Below, in pieces: positions 33,031-45,205 of a DNA stretch of 64,000 nt. The position numbers and the translations under genes were made by a program. The stretch lies in assembly GCF_011386835.1 (NCBI RefSeq), contig NC_088800.1, forward strand, positions 83,020,981 through 83,084,980. The letters run 5' to 3'. Origin of the DNA: Chrysemys picta bellii (taxonomy: Eukaryota; Chordata; Testudines; Emydidae). The stretch's first letter is position 1, and each line of letters begins with the position of its first letter. Under the pieces are notes generated by a model. The model saw only the letters and a program-made list of their open reading frames with translations, was not told the origin of the DNA and ran no database searches.

Positions 33031-33455
33031 CCATAATCCTTACATAAATCAAGATGTGGGTCCACAGCAAAGATCCACTGAAGTGCAAGGACTTAATCCA
33101 GATTTACTGGAGCAGAATTTTGCCCAAACACCCCAGAACTTTGAAGCATTTGATTTAGATCTAGATTCAAATGCAGTGGTTTAGCTTAGGTCTACTTTTA
33201 ATCTAACTTGAAAACACTAAACTGGTGTTTCATCAATGACTTCAAAAATGATGCATAATCAAGAGAAATAATTCCAAGCAAAGAACTGAGATTGCCTTTC
33301 AGAGTGTTTTCAGATCTTTTTTTTCACAAGGGGAAATTTTCGTCTCTCCATACTCTTGGAAATGTCACCACTCCTGCCTTGAGTAGATCATAAATACATC
33401 TCAAAGGCAAAAAGGTCATAGGTTAGTCACAATGACACAGGGTAGCCTGGTAGCT
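33031..33455. other. Non-coding sequence
   Basis: No gene or repeat recognised. Confidence 0.45.
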
Positions 33456-33625
33456 GTCAAGGATATTTACGAGAGACAAGGTGGATGAGGTAGTGGCTTT
33501 TATTGAACCAACTTCTGTTAGTGAGAAAGACAAGCTTTGGAGCAAGACACAGCTTTTCTTCAGTTTCTATCTAATATCTGTCTCTCTAATGTCCTGGGAC
33601 CAACATAGTTGTAACAACACTGCAT
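33456..33625 (-). repeat. Hammerhead-like retroelement tail, second type
   Basis: In minus reading: ACTGAAGAAAAGCTGTGTC, CAAAGCTTGTC, CCAACTTCTGTT reversed, and a TTGTAACTATGTTGGTCCCA end. CTGAAGA is at 33563-33557. Confidence 0.65.
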
Positions 33626-35019
33626 GCAACAATATTTACAAAATCACAGGCAAATAGAAAGCCGCCTCAAATTCTTTTAAGCCTCAGAACAGTGTTAGAG
33701 AAGTTTGCTATGGCTACATGGAACTAAATTAAAAATACATAATTATATGTCTACAAGGAGACCAACACAAGCTGTGATCTTGTCAGATCTCATAAGGTAA
33801 CTGGGGACAGTACTTCGATGGGAGATTAGTAGGGAAACCCTGGTGCTGAAGGAAGAGGTGTTAGTGATTCAACAGGAGATTCTCTCTTTTCTCTGGGTCC
33901 CCAATTCAGTAAAGCACTTCAACATGTACTTAACCACTTTGCTGAATAAGGAGGGCCTAAAGTAGGTACTTAAGTATTTTGCCGAATCAGCGTCCGAACC
34001 AGTGCCTCAGCATGGTTCTATGAGACATTGTTGGTTTTGAACCAGACATAGAAGTGAGATCCTGACCACTTGTGATAATTAAAAGTCCCAGGAACTTTTT
34101 GCAAGAGCAAGAGAATTCACCCTGGTGTCTTGGCCCACTGGATATTGCTGCATGCTGTTTAAAAGCTACTCCACTTTTCCCTCTAGATATTTTCCTATCA
34201 AAGTGTAAAGTGCACTATAAATATAGATTATTATAGGCATGGCTGGTCACTCTACCTTTTATTAAGGTTGCCCCATGCACCCCATTATAAGACCCTGTTT
34301 TCAGTTGCTTATAACTTGGCCACACTTTAACCATTTGGACGGAATGAGGCAGGGGTCTTGTGAAGAAACTAGTACATGTTCATGTAATGAAAGACTGTTT
34401 TGTAATGCAGTTACACCAGGGGGCCGAAATAAGGTTGTCAGAGTCTCTTTTGCTTTTTACAGTGCCAAGAACACAGTCCCTGCTCAACAATTAACAATAA
34501 TAATGTCAACCTTCCAGCAGTGGATGGGGATCAGCTGAGGTGCTAGCAGAGCAGGTGTTTCCAGCATCAACTAGCCTGTATACGCCTCCCCAGGGATCAG
34601 CGTCAGAAATCTGAACTGATTGTTTCATTGGTGCGACAGTTTGATTTTTAAGGATGAGCTCCTCTGAGAAAACGCTGGTTTCATTTTTCAAAGGTGACAG
34701 GAAAGGCAGGTTTGTGCTGGCATCATAGTTCTCACGTGTTAGAAAAACATAGTTCATTGGGCCAGCGGCTGGTCTCTAGTTCTTCGCCCCCCCCCTTGGA
34801 TGCCATGCTTCTGAGATGGGGCTAGATTCTGCATTGCCCTTACTCAGGTGCATTGTACTGACTGAGGATATGGTGAGGAAGTATAACCTACCTCACTGGG
34901 GGACTTTAGCTCCGGACCTACAAAGCAAGAGGAATGAGACTCAGCTGTTTGAGCTAAAGGAGTGTCTCCATTAGCTAGTAACTGTAGTAGACTCCTAAAG
35001 GCCCAGATCCTCAAAAAAA
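33626..35019. other. Non-coding sequence with one old repeat
   Basis: 33895-33995 contains the dispersed motif type CAGTAAAGCACTTCAACATG / GGTACTTAAGTATTTTGCC, also at 59420-59530 and 59945-60050. A poly-C run lies near 34787. No gene. Confidence 0.45.
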
Positions 35020-35165
35020 AAAAGAAGACCTGAAGAAGAGCTTTGTGGAACTCAAAAGCTTGTTTCTTTCACCAACAGAAGTTGGTCCAATAAAAGATAT
35101 GACCTCACCCACCTCGTCTCTCTAATATCCTGGGACCAACATGGCTACAACCACCCTGCAAACAT
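35020..35165 (+). repeat. Hammerhead-like retroelement tail, second type
   Basis: GACCTGAAGAAGAGCTTTGT, AACTCAAAAGCTTGT, AGTTGGTCCAATAAAAGATA, ATCCTGGGACCAACATGGCT. CTGAAGA is at 35030-35036. GAAA is changed to CAAAA. Confidence 0.7.
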
Positions 35166-35380
35166 ATCATGAAGGGCATTTAGGCTCATAACTTCCACTG
35201 AAATCCATGGGATTTAGGAGTCTAAATACCGTTGAGGATCTGGGTCTTATTCTCTTACGTGCCTGCAGAGAGTGCTTCCTGATGCCCCCACGCCTGGAGG
35301 CAAGTTGCATTTTCTACACTTATTCCTTTACATGGTGTTAACTGATGGACAGTTAACAATGTGCTAATGTAAAATACTTT
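35166..35380. other. Non-coding sequence
   Basis: Nothing recognised. Confidence 0.4.
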
Positions 35381-35690
35381 GCCCTGTGTCTGTGCTTATT
35401 AAAAATTAAGGCAGCTGACAAACTCACTGAGTTTTATAGCTTTGCATTTAACGAGAAGCGGATGCAAAAAATGACATTTTAAAAGCAATCCGTAAATGCT
35501 TGTGATGTTTGTGGAATATCATAGCAACATTATTAAATCATGCAGTCAAATTTGCTTGCACACTGGAGTGAGCCTGTCTCATTAGCGGGTGATCTATTCA
35601 GAGCTAGAATGATTATCTAATCAGTGGAATATATTTTCTTGTATCGTTACTGGCATTTCATATGTCTTCCTTTGGGAAGAGCAGACATTT
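35381..35690. promoter_or_regulatory. Candidate conserved non-coding element
   Basis: Unique-looking AT-rich sequence with TTATTAAAAATTAAGG, GATGCAAAAAATGAC, TTATTAAATCATGCAG and AATGATTATCTAATCAG, resembling clustered homeodomain/POU sites. Only cross-species alignment can settle it. Confidence 0.2.
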
Positions 35691-35759
35691 TATGGTTTTT
35701 AAACATGTTGTTTTACCATTTATTCCTTTTTAATTCATGATTTTTTTTTTTGAACAGCT

Positions 35760-35885
35760 ATGATGCTTTGCACTGAAACCTTTCATCCAGGCATCTCAAA
35801 GGGCTTTACCAATAGGGATTAATTAAAGTCACTGAGGATTATGATGCTTCTCTGAAGCATAAAGAATGCGACTCACCCAGTGCCA
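35760..35885 (-). repeat. Diverged MIR-like SINE fragment
   Basis: TGATGCTTTGCACTGAAACC, CATCTCAAAGGGCTTTACC, CTCACCCAGTGCCAC. Confidence 0.4.
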
Positions 35886-35887
35886 CT

Positions 35888-36310
35888 TGGAGTATGTCCG
35901 CACTGTAATAAAATGTCTGGGTCAGCTGACTCGGCCACGTGGGGCTTGGGCTGCAAGCTGTTCAGTTGCAGTGTAGCCGGTCTATACTGCAATCTTATAG
36001 CCCCACAGCCTCGGTTAGTGACCTGGGCCAGCCAGGGGTGTTTTACTGCAGTGTAGGTATATCCTGGCGGTACTTTTACACAGCCCTTGGCAGCAACTCT
36101 CAGAGCTCAGGCGCACGGAGTTGGACTCGCACCACAGCATTAAAAACATTATGTAGCTGTTGCAGCAGGAGCCGGCGCTCGGGCTGTGAAGCCTTGGAAT
36201 GGGGGTGAACTTCAGAGCCTGAGCGCCCACACCAACCACAGCTTAAAATCTCTGTTTACACAGCTACTTTTAGCGTGAGCTCTGTGAGCCTGACCTGTGT
36301 GGATGTAGCC
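35888..36310. mobile_element. Two adjacent MITE-like units
   Basis: 35888-36067 runs from GGAGTATGTCCGCACTG to CAGTGTAGGTATATCC, an inverted-end pair. 36068-36310 runs through TGAGCTCTGTGAGCC to CTGTGTGGATGTAGCC and repeats phrases of the same type. The open frames on both strands follow the repeat. Confidence 0.5.
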
Positions 36311-36363
36311 GTGGTGAATCAGCGGCAAAGCGAACAATTTATTCCCCAAGTCCTGACTCTCAG

Positions 36364-36853
36364 GCTGTGTCTACACTTAAAATGCTACAGCCACACAGCG
36401 GGGCGACTGTCGCGCTTCAGTGAAGAGACTGGCTGCCATGCTGGGAGGGGTTCTCCCATCGCCGTTGTTACACCACCTCCCGAAGAGGCGGTAGCGAGAT
36501 CGACTGAAGAATCTTGCCATTGCCCTAGCACTGTCTACACAGGGACTCAGGGCTGGTCTACACTAAAAAGTTCGGTCGACCCAGCGACCTCTTTCAGGGG
36601 TGTGAAAAATCCACCCAATACCCCATGGAGACGGCTGACCTAACACCCCATGAAAACCTAAGCTGACCTAATGCCCCATGTGGACAGTGTTACGTCAATG
36701 GAATAATTCTTCCATTGACCAAGGTACCGTCTCTTGGGGAGGTGGGTTAACTACACAGATAGAAGAACCCCTCGAGTGGGTGTCGCGCTACACTGAAGCG
36801 CTACAATGACACAGCAGCTGGGCCGTGGTCGTGTTTCGAGTGTAGACAAGCCC
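36364..36853. mobile_element. MITE cluster with TGTCTACAC ends
   Basis: Left end AGGCTGTGTCTACACTTAAA and right end GAGTGTAGACAAGCCC are inverted. An internal junction near 36532-36565 (CTGTCTACACAGGGACTC then GGGCTGGTCTACACTAAAA) suggests two abutting or nested elements. Subterminal GCGCTTCAGTG / CACTGAAGCGC is also inverted. Confidence 0.6.
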
Positions 36854-37285
36854 TCATTTGTAAAGGCTGAGACATTTCCTGGCTGACTCCCTGATCTTAG
36901 GCTTCCGGCTGCAAAGCGACAAGCAGGGGAAGTGAAGGATATTTATTTCCCCAGTGTTGTGGTAGATCTGGAGAACTCTGTACAGTTGTATTCATGACGG
37001 TCTTCTGGCACTGCCAGAGGGTTTACCTACTCTGGGCTAGATTTTTTCTCTTGGTTCCACCAGAATGCTTTAGAGGGGGTGGGCATGGGGACAGGCTGAT
37101 CTGAAGTCTTCAGGAGGAATAAGGACTAACTCAGCCAGAATTCATCCTGGGATCTCCAGGGAAGTATACACTGATATCCCTGCTGCACCAGCCTGCAAAA
37201 GGATGCGGTTTACTCCCTGTCTCCCTGCCAGTTAGCTGGGCTGGCACCACCCCAGCTATCTGTGCTAGCCAATGCAGATGATAGA
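36854..37285. other. Non-coding sequence
   Basis: No feature recognised. Confidence 0.4.
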
Positions 37286-37450
37286 GCCATTATTATTATT
37301 ATTGTAATACCTAGTCCTGGACCAGGACCCCATTGTGCCAGGCGTTGCACAAACACCGAACAAAGAGATGGTCCTTGCCCCAAAGAGCTTCTAATCTGAA
37401 CACAAGACAAGAGACAACAGATGGATACAGACAGACAGGGGAGCACAAGA
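37286..37450. repeat. Interspersed repeat (type shared with 60665-60840)
   Basis: TTATTATTATTATTGTAATA, GGACCCCATTGTGCCAGGCG, AAACACCGAACAAAGAGATG, GACAAGAGACAACAGATGGA. A second copy at 60665-60840 has the same order, and 20717-20855 may be a third. Confidence 0.6.
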
Positions 37451-37506
37451 AAATGATGACACAATATCAGTCAGAATGTTAGGCAGTGGTCTCCGCTCAC
37501 CACCAG

Positions 37507-37545
<39 letters not shown>
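37507..37545 (+). repeat. (CT)n(CA)n microsatellite
   Basis: Compound CT then CA tract. Confidence 0.95.
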
Positions 37546-37589
37546 TCCTTCGTTCACTATGCTTCATCGGCTCTTCGTTATTTTCATGT

Positions 37590-37890
37590 TTACAATGCGT
37601 CACTCATCCAGAACCTGATCCCAAACTGGATCCAGTGGCTGGAAGTTGAAGTCAGACAAATTCAGACCGGAAATAAGGCTACATTTTTAACCCTGGAAGT
37701 AATTAACCGTTGGAACAGCTTACCAAAGGTCGCAGTGGATTCTCCATCACTGACCATTTTAAAATCAAGATCGGATGTTTTTCTGAAAGCTCTGCTCTAG
37801 GAATTATTTGGGGGAACTTCTCTGGCTTGTGTTATACAGGAGGTCAGACTAGATGACCACCGGGGTCCCTTCTGGCCTTGGAACCTGAGT
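37590..37890 (+). pseudogene. CR1 ORF2 C-terminus and tail
   Basis: The frame 37600-37800 encodes a CR1-type end: NKATFLTLEVINRWNSLPKV, then SPSLTILKSRSDVFLKALL, followed by a short 3'UTR with AGGTCAGACTAGATGACC and GGTCCCTTCTGGCC. A different subfamily from 30250-31222. Confidence 0.8.
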
Positions 37891-38147
37891 CAAAGCTCCT
37901 TTGAAGATAATGGAAAGACTCCCATTGGCTTCTATGGGCTTTGGAGCAGGCCCCCAATCAGGAGGCAGAAACAATAACATGTGACCTGTCACACAATCCC
38001 TGTCAGGCTACCTGTTGCACACCACCATACCAAACAGCTACAATGAACTGAGCTGCTGTGAGCTGTTCACCTAAATGATTTGCCTTTGCCACATATATGC
38101 AAATTAGGATTGTGTTAGCTGGAGTTGGTCATGAATGGTTCATTATA
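37891..38147. other. Non-coding sequence
   Basis: Nothing recognised. Confidence 0.4.
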
Positions 38148-38670
38148 TCAACCTTTCCAGACTACTGGACCCCTTTCAGGAGTCTGATTTGTCTTCTGTA
38201 CCCCAAGTTTCACCTCACTTAAAAAACAACTTGCTTCCAAAATCAGACATAGAAATACAAAAGTGTCACAGCACCATTACTGAAAACAATTGCTGACTTT
38301 CCCATTTTTACCATCGAATTATCAAATAAATCGCTTGAAATACAAATATTGTGCGTACATTTCAGTGTGACACTTGAGTCTGTTTTTCACTTGTGAGCCT
38401 TGTCGGAAGCCCGAGCTCCGGGCAGTGGGGCTGAAGTATGTAACTTAGCTTTGCGGGGGCCCCTGTGGCATGGGGCCCTGGGCAATTGCCCTGCTCATCA
38501 CCCCCTAATGCCAGCCCTGCACTTGCATCCCCCCAAAACCTGTTCTGTGACCCCTTTGGAGGCTGTCAACCCCAGATTGAGAAACACTGATCTAGATGAG
38601 TTAAGTACTCCCTGGAAGACCTCTTAGTACCCCCAGGCATACACATGCCCCTGATTGAGAACCACGCCAA
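38148..38670. mobile_element. Old hAT relic with internal rearrangement
   Basis: It ends with GATTGAGAACCACGCC, a decayed form of the GGTTGAGAACCACTG hAT terminus, preceded by AGTACCCCCAGGCATAC. The left half is AT-rich (CCCCAAGTTTCACCTCAC). A segment near 38400-38595 with GAGAAACACTGA could be a second hAT piece inside. Confidence 0.5.
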
Positions 38671-39843
38671 TAGGTAACTCATTTGCAATGAATAATCTAA
38701 CTAGCTAACTGTAATGATAACACTGCATATATCTCTTTGTTACCCTTTCTTTTTTGTATGAGTTTTATGGAGTATTGGTCTTTGTATATGAAATCCATTA
38801 GATAAATGTAAACCATCACTCCTATTGCCCTTGCCTTGAAGAGAGAGTCACGGTACAAACATGAAAAGCCATGACATGGAACCAAATCAGCTAAGCAACT
38901 GCGCTAGAGAGGTAACATTCACAGAGAGATTCCTCAGGCATGAGCTAATTCCAAACATGAGTGTCACTATTGTTGCTTCACATGGCAAAGAATGAACAAG
39001 CCATTGCCAGACTGCTACTCATCTTGACACTTCCGTGAGCACTAAATGCTATTTTGAACAGTGGTTTGCTCCTTTTGTGGGTTGGGTTTGTATTGTGTCT
39101 CAGATGCTACTGGATACACTTCAGGGAATTGCTTGGGTTTTAAGTCATGCAACATCCACTGAGTCACGTGGCTACAACCCTGGATAAATTTCTGAAACGA
39201 CACCTCTTTCTATCAGGCATTGAGAATCAGAAGGAGAAAATACAGCAGACAAAGAGGAATGTGGTGTTTCAGCTTCCTGGGAGGGAGAGGGAAAGAGGGT
39301 ACAGAAAAGTAAATAAAAGGAATGTTTGCTGCTGATTTCTAACAAAGATCATGTGCAATTACTGACAAAGAAATGTGATGCTTAGAACTTTCACTTACTT
39401 TGATCCACCTAATACGTCCCAGGCTTTCTGGTGCCATGAAGAAATCAAATGTGGCAATCCCTTGATCTTATATTAGCTCACTGCCATACAGAGCATCTCA
39501 TGTGACATGCCAGTGTATATTACTTGCAGGAAACCAGCACTTGTAGTACTGACTAGAGCTTGGTAAAACATGCATTTTTCAGTTCCTTGGCAATTTCAAG
39601 AGTTAAAAAAAAATGGAGTCCTGAAGTTTTATCAATACATTTAGAACATTGTCTGCTTTTTTTCCTGATAAACGGAAATACTTTTTTGCATAATGTGGAG
39701 GTCATTGAGGCCAAGAAATTAGCAAGATTCAGAAAGGGACTGGTCATTTCTAAGGATAGCAATATCCACCTTTAGCATAATTAATGTTTTGCAAGGGATA
39801 TTAAACCTCGTGCTTCAGGGCTTAACCCTATTTCGAGCTAGTA
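38671..39843. other. Non-coding sequence, no feature recognised
   Basis: No gene or repeat supported. Confidence 0.5.
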
Positions 39844-40088
39844 GAGTGCATCTGCACAGCAAGCAGCGACGTGCAGCTGGGCATCTCAGAGCCCAGTCAC
39901 CAGAAACAGGCTCGCACTACGGTGCTCAAAATAGCTGTGCTGGACATTTGGGCTTGGACTGTGAAGCCCACCCCTCTCCCTTGGCTTCAGGGCCCAAGTT
40001 CAAATGCCTACACAACTATTTTTAGCACCATAGCAGGAGCCCAAGTCTATAAACCTGGGCTCTGCTCCTTGCTGTGTAGACGCACCCT
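39844..40088. mobile_element. MITE with about 25-bp inverted ends
   Basis: Left GAGTGCATCTGCACAGCAAG and right CTTGCTGTGTAGACGCACCC are inverted with few mismatches. GC-richer interior; no coding. Confidence 0.65.
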
Positions 40089-40909
40089 CAAAGATGAGGC
40101 TGAGACCTAAAGCTGGGGGCAGATCATCCCACATCTGTATACGGTAGGGTTCTAATGCCTTCCTGTGAAGCACCTGGTGATGGCCAATGTAGGAGACAAA
40201 AATACTAAACTAGAGGGCCCTTGGGTACTGACCCAGGTTCACAATTCCTATGCCCTTTTCTTGTGGGGAATGCTGAGGGAGCTTCATGGCTAAGTGGTTA
40301 GGACCATATTACAGGTCTGGGTGCTAGATGTGTACCCCTGAGTTTGTGTGCCACATTCCAGTCCATTTACAGAACATGCCACTGACTTTAATAAAGATGG
40401 CTTGAAAGGCCAATCCACGCTAAAATCCTTAGGATAATAAAGATTTTGACTCCAACTCATTGGTATGCTCCAGACACTCGGGTGACGCAACGGCAGCAGT
40501 AAACCTCTTGTAACCGGCCAGTTGTAGTGGGTTTATGGTGGCATTAAGTCACTTGAATTTGCAAAACAGTTGGAGAGTATCTGCACATCTGGCGCACATT
40601 ATTTTTCATGGTAAACTATTGTCCTATTCTTGCCTTTAACTTTATTTACTCCAATGAGGGTAGGAAAGTGAGTTTTCTTTTTATGAAAAGGACTGTTCCT
40701 TGCCAAAGAGGATTTCCCAGTAGATTCACTCAGATGCTATAACATACTATACAAGCACTCTGAGGTCCATAACTTGCTCTAAATAGTCTTTTTTGGTTCA
40801 GTGGTAGTTGCTGAACAGTCCCAAGTGTGTAATTTCCCCAGTGTTTATCTCCCTGCATTTGTAACTTTATTTTTTTCTTCCATCGTCAGAATAAACGTCC
40901 TATACAAGT
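40089..40909. other. Non-coding sequence
   Basis: A weak MIR-like head may lie at 40275-40330 (CATGGCTAAGTGGTTAGGAC). The rest is unassigned. Confidence 0.4.
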
Positions 40910-41000
40910 ACCTTTCCCAGACCTGAAGCAGAGTTCGGTCAAAGATGTCACCTCACCCACCTTGTCTTTTTAATATCCTGGGCTGGACACGGCTCCAACA
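40910..41000 (+). repeat. Hammerhead-like retroelement tail, second type, truncated
   Basis: CAGACCTGAAGCAGAGTTCG, ACCTCACCCACCTTGTCTTT, ATCCTGGGCTGGACACGGCT. The core is deleted after CTGAAGC. Confidence 0.55.
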
Positions 41001-41455
41001 ACTCTGCGTAGACACACAAGATGACGCAGATTTCCAGACAAGATTCTCATACAGTCAAGACAACAACAGTTCTTGTCCAACAGCTTCTTTTGAATACTGC
41101 AGCAGCGGATGCAATCTGCAGCCCCTGCGATAATGGAGGAGTTACCGTAGTAATTTTGCTTCCAAAACATAAGACAACTTTGCTTTTATGACAATAATCT
41201 TCGCCAGCTTTATTTGAGAACACGCAGTGATGCTGAAACACACCATGTGCTGTCACTTTTATAAGTAACCACTTTCTATTACTTAAGGCTCAGAAGATGA
41301 ATGAGTCAGTGTATTAACTTTCATATTTCCCCCTAGACTTTGCATTTAACCTGCTCTCAGACATTGGCTCCTTAGTTGTTTTCAGGAAGCTAGGACACAA
41401 TATGTTATCAGTTTTTCCACGTACTCTGTCTAGGTCCATATATGACCCTCAGTAC
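41001..41455. other. Non-coding sequence
   Basis: No feature recognised. Confidence 0.4.
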
Positions 41456-41870
41456 TGTTCCATCCGAGCACCTCAAATCATTAGTTCCTTTTATCCTCAC
41501 AATACTTGTAGGAGTCAGCAAAGTATTATCCCCACTTTGCAGATGGGGAACTGAGACTAAGGCCTGGTCTACACGAGAGGGGGGAATTGATCTAAGTTAC
41601 GCAACTTCAGCTACGTGAATAACGTAGCTGAAATTGACGTACTTAGATCGCCTTATCGTGATGTCTTGACTGCAGTGAGTCAACTCTGCCTGCGCTCTCG
41701 CCGAGCTGGAGTACAGGAGTCGACGGGAGCACGCTCGGGGATCGCTTTGTCACGTCTAGACTAGATGTGATAAATCAATCCCGCTGGATCGATAGCTGCC
41801 CGCCAATCCGGCTGGCAGTGTAGATTAATTGATTTGCCCAAGGTCACTCCGTGACTTAGGAACTGTGGTT
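41456..41870 (-). repeat. MIR-like SINE split by a MITE
   Basis: Left CCCCACTTTGCAGATGGGGA with ACTGAGACTAA and right GATTTGCCCAAGGTCACTCC rejoin into the usual SINE order when 41561-41825 is removed. Confidence 0.75.
41561..41825. mobile_element. PIF/Harbinger-like MITE with TAA duplication
   Basis: It begins GGCCTGGTCTACACG and ends GGCAGTGTAGAT, flanked by TAA at 41558-41560 and 41826-41828. Contains the hairpin TTCAGCTACG...CGTAGCTGAA (about 41606-41632) shared with 28529-28813 and 63300-63551. The right terminus looks a few bases short. Confidence 0.7.
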
Positions 41871-41879
41871 TACCCTCTT

Positions 41880-42115
41880 TTCTTGGTACCTCTTGGTCCA
41901 AGAGACAGGGCAGGGAAAATCCTGCTGATGATATTTGCAAAACATTCCAAAAATTTTCAATGAATTCTCACTCCACAGGTTTCGGAAGGGGAATGATTGT
42001 TTGAAAAAATGTTGTGAAATTTTATTACTGAAAATATTCATTTTTTTCAAGGCTTCTAAAGACTTTTTTTATTTCTCCCTCCCCGTCTTCTCTCTTTTCT
42101 TCCTTCTCCATTTTG
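41880..42115. repeat. AT-rich interspersed repeat, degraded
   Basis: AAACATTCCAAAAATTTTCA and GTTGTGAAATTTTATTAC resemble the type at 15319-15777. Confidence 0.35.
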
Positions 42116-43974
42116 CAACTGAAAAGGAGGGGCGGGGGGGAGGAGGCCTCGTTAGAAGGAAACAGGAGAGACGCCTCCGCATTAATTGGAATTGAAATAC
42201 AAAATTTTAGGGAGGAATCTCTAAGGGCCAGATCCTAGGGTGCAGGACGGCTGCTTTGCACCACACTGCCAGCAGATTCTGGCCAAAAAGCAGTTTAACC
42301 AGCTACAGGTGGATCACCCGATCTTCCAAGGGCATAGCATGGTATCTGGGATTGTGCCCTCAAGGCCTGAGTTTCCCAGAGAGTCTGGATGGGGTGCTGG
42401 GAAGCTCTTGTTGTTATGCACAGCTAGTTGGAACCGGACACAGAATAAAACAGATCTCTTTCAAGCTCCTTAAGCACCAAGACCCCGATCCCCAAATGTC
42501 TTTAGGCACTTAAGTCCCATTGAACTTAATTGGTGGTTCAATCTGTCAATCAACCTTCCTGGATCTGGGGTCAAGTGATCACTGAGCAGCACGCAGAGCT
42601 GGGGTTGCAGTGCCCACACCACACCTTGGTGCATGGTTGGAGCAAAGGGGAAATGACATGGGCTCCCTTATACCCACCAATCCCCAGCTGCTGTTTCAGC
42701 CCTTTGGGACCATTAGCAGGCTATGGACCCTACCTAGAGCATCCCTCAGGCCATCCTCAATTATTCCTGGAGACCAGTCCAGCAAAAAATCATGTTTGCT
42801 CCTTCCAAAGAGTAGAAAAATCAATAATAACAAGAAGAAATTCCTGTGTGCACCAGAGGACTTTGATATTTCCCTTCAAATTGTTTCTGTGGCTGTGTAG
42901 CCACCTGCATATTCTACTCTTCAGGTAGTTTGACTGATTCCTCTTCTGGATTTCCCTGTGAGAAAACACGTCCAGCCATCGGGATTGATAACCATGTTCA
43001 AGCAAAGCCTGTGAAATCCATCCAAGACGATGTTTGCATAGGGATTTCAAACAGAGCCAAAGCAGTTTTTAGCTCACAGTTATTTTGTTTTGCATTCCAC
43101 TTGGGTTTTAGTCACCAGAATTAGGTAATTTATTTATTTATTTTGAGGACACACTGCCCAGTGGCTTATCTCCAACGAGCAGCTGCCGAGAAAGAAAAGC
43201 AGGAAACGGCCAAGCAAACGCCTGCAAGAATGAAAAATCATCATTCCTCCCACCTCAAGCCTCCAGAGAGAGAAGTGAAGGACGAGTCAGGGAAAAACCT
43301 TTCAAGCATTCTAGCTTCGTTGGGCTGTTTGCATCTCCCATCCGTCATCTTACAAACACTTCCACTTGCCTTGAGGTGATGTGAAAAACCCTGTGACAAG
43401 ACAGATTGGAGGTGGTTCTGAAGTTCTTTCTATACCAGGAAAAGCAAGTCAGTTTCTTGTGCCAGGGAACACTGACATTCTACACAACTCAGACTTTCTT
43501 CTTTTGCGTCTGATGTCTTCAGAGATTTTAAAACTGGCATACAAAACTACACATACAAACCCACCCTTGAAGTATTTAAAACAAGACAGGTTGGATTCTC
43601 TGGTCTAGCAAATTCACTTTGCACATTTACACTTATGTGCTGCAAAGTGAAGCCAAAGCTGCCCGAGGTACCTGCTGGGGAATTTTATGGAAGAAGAAAT
43701 GTATGTAGAATAAAATGTTATTTTATGTAGCTGTCCCTTAAAGAGGAGGGGGCACGGTGGGGTAACACAACCACTGTACATCTGAAGCTCGTCTGTTAGG
43801 GACCCCCGTCCCTGCCCCTCCCCTGCAGCCTGGTTCTGTCCTTAAAAGCCACACGAGAGCCCAAAATAATCAAAGGGATGGGAAAGTTAGGCAAGAAATG
43901 CAGGGAAAACACCAGCCAAGGAACAAATATCAGTTAACCACAAACTCCGTGCTAGAGCTAGCAACGTTTCTTCC
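42116..43974. other. Non-coding sequence
   Basis: 42485-42545 may be old palindromic repeat. 43140-43390 is unique-looking and rich in AG. No coding gene was supported. Confidence 0.4.
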
Positions 43975-44165
43975 ACGACACATTTTTTCAGTCAAAAAAA
44001 GGAGATTTAATCAAAAAAACCTAAATTTCTTGTGAAAAAAATTCATTTTTGACCATTTGTCTTGTTTGTCCAAAAAAACCAAATTGAAACAAAAAACCGG
44101 AAAAAATAAAAATGTTTCATATTTTTAAAAAATGTTTAAAAATTCCAACCTTCTCTTCTTTTTCC
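43975..44165. repeat. AT-rich interspersed repeat
   Basis: GACACATTTTTTCAGTC, AATTTCTTGTGAAAAAAATTC, AATGTTTCATATTTTTAAAA. Same texture as 15319-15777. Confidence 0.4.
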
Positions 44166-44788
44166 CCCTTCTTTCCATGGTGACGCTGGGTGCCACCTCT
44201 GGAATGGCTGGCCGTCATGGAGGGCTTACATGGGAATTAAATGGTATCACCGGGCCTATGGTGGTCCTCTACATGGGATGAATTTCACCAGCAATTAGTA
44301 ATATTGGCTTCAGGGAAATAGCTTCTGTGAGTAAATGTTCCTCAGCCATGACTAAAAGCTGCAGAATATGTCACCCTTTGGATTTTCAGCCTTGAAATAT
44401 TTGTAGAGCTGTGTGTCCCCTATTATAGAGGATTAGCTGAGCTATGTGTTTTTTATCTCTGTTAATCTTTCCTCATAAATGAATTCTTTGAGCCTCCGGA
44501 TCATTTTTGTTGCTACCGCGAAGCAACAGCCATCTTTCAAAGAGAGCCCAACAAAACGACCTTGTAATGGGCACGGAGGATCCTTAAAGCTGCTTTGTCA
44601 AATACTTGCTGTCATGCACATCTACTGGGTTTATCAAGTCCTAATGAAGTACACTGCCTGGATTTTGTGGCCAGCTATCAGCATCTCAGATGTGAAATTA
44701 GATTACACCGAAGCTGAGACATCACAAAGTGAGACGTTAGGCGATGCACAACCATTGCGCAAGCATAGCTTGTGGGCCTTCTAACAAG
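44166..44788. other. Non-coding sequence
   Basis: No feature recognised. Confidence 0.4.
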
Positions 44789-44834
44789 TTCTTGTCTACA
44801 CAGGGACACGCAAAAAAGTTAAGTTGAATTAACT

Positions 44835-45195
44835 AAGAACATAAGAATGGCCATAGGGGGTCAGGCCAAAGGTCCATCCAGCCCAGTATCCTGTCTTCCA
44901 ACAGTGGCCAATGCCAGGTGCTCTAGAGGGAGTGAACCTAACAGGTAATGATCAAGTGATCTTTCTCCTGCCATCTAGCTCCACCCTCTGACAAACAGAG
45001 GCTAGGGACACCATTCCTTACCCATCCTGGCTAATAGCCATTAATGGACTTAACCTCCATGAATTTGTCGGGTTCTCCTTTAAACCTTGTTATAATCCTA
45101 GCCTTCACAATCTCCTGAGGCAAGGAGTTCCACAGGTTGATTGTGCGCTGTGTGAAGAAGAACTTCCTTTTATTTGTTTTAAACCTGCTGCCCTA
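44835..45195 (-). repeat. CR1 LINE 3' end inside a MITE
   Basis: AAGAACATAAGAATGGCCAT, GTCCATCCAGCCCAGTATCC, then antisense C-terminal coding remnants (GGAGTTCCACAGGTTGATTG, GAAGAAGAACTTCC). Same subfamily as 30250-31222. Confidence 0.9.
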
Positions 45196-45205
45196 AAGTG
45201 AATTA

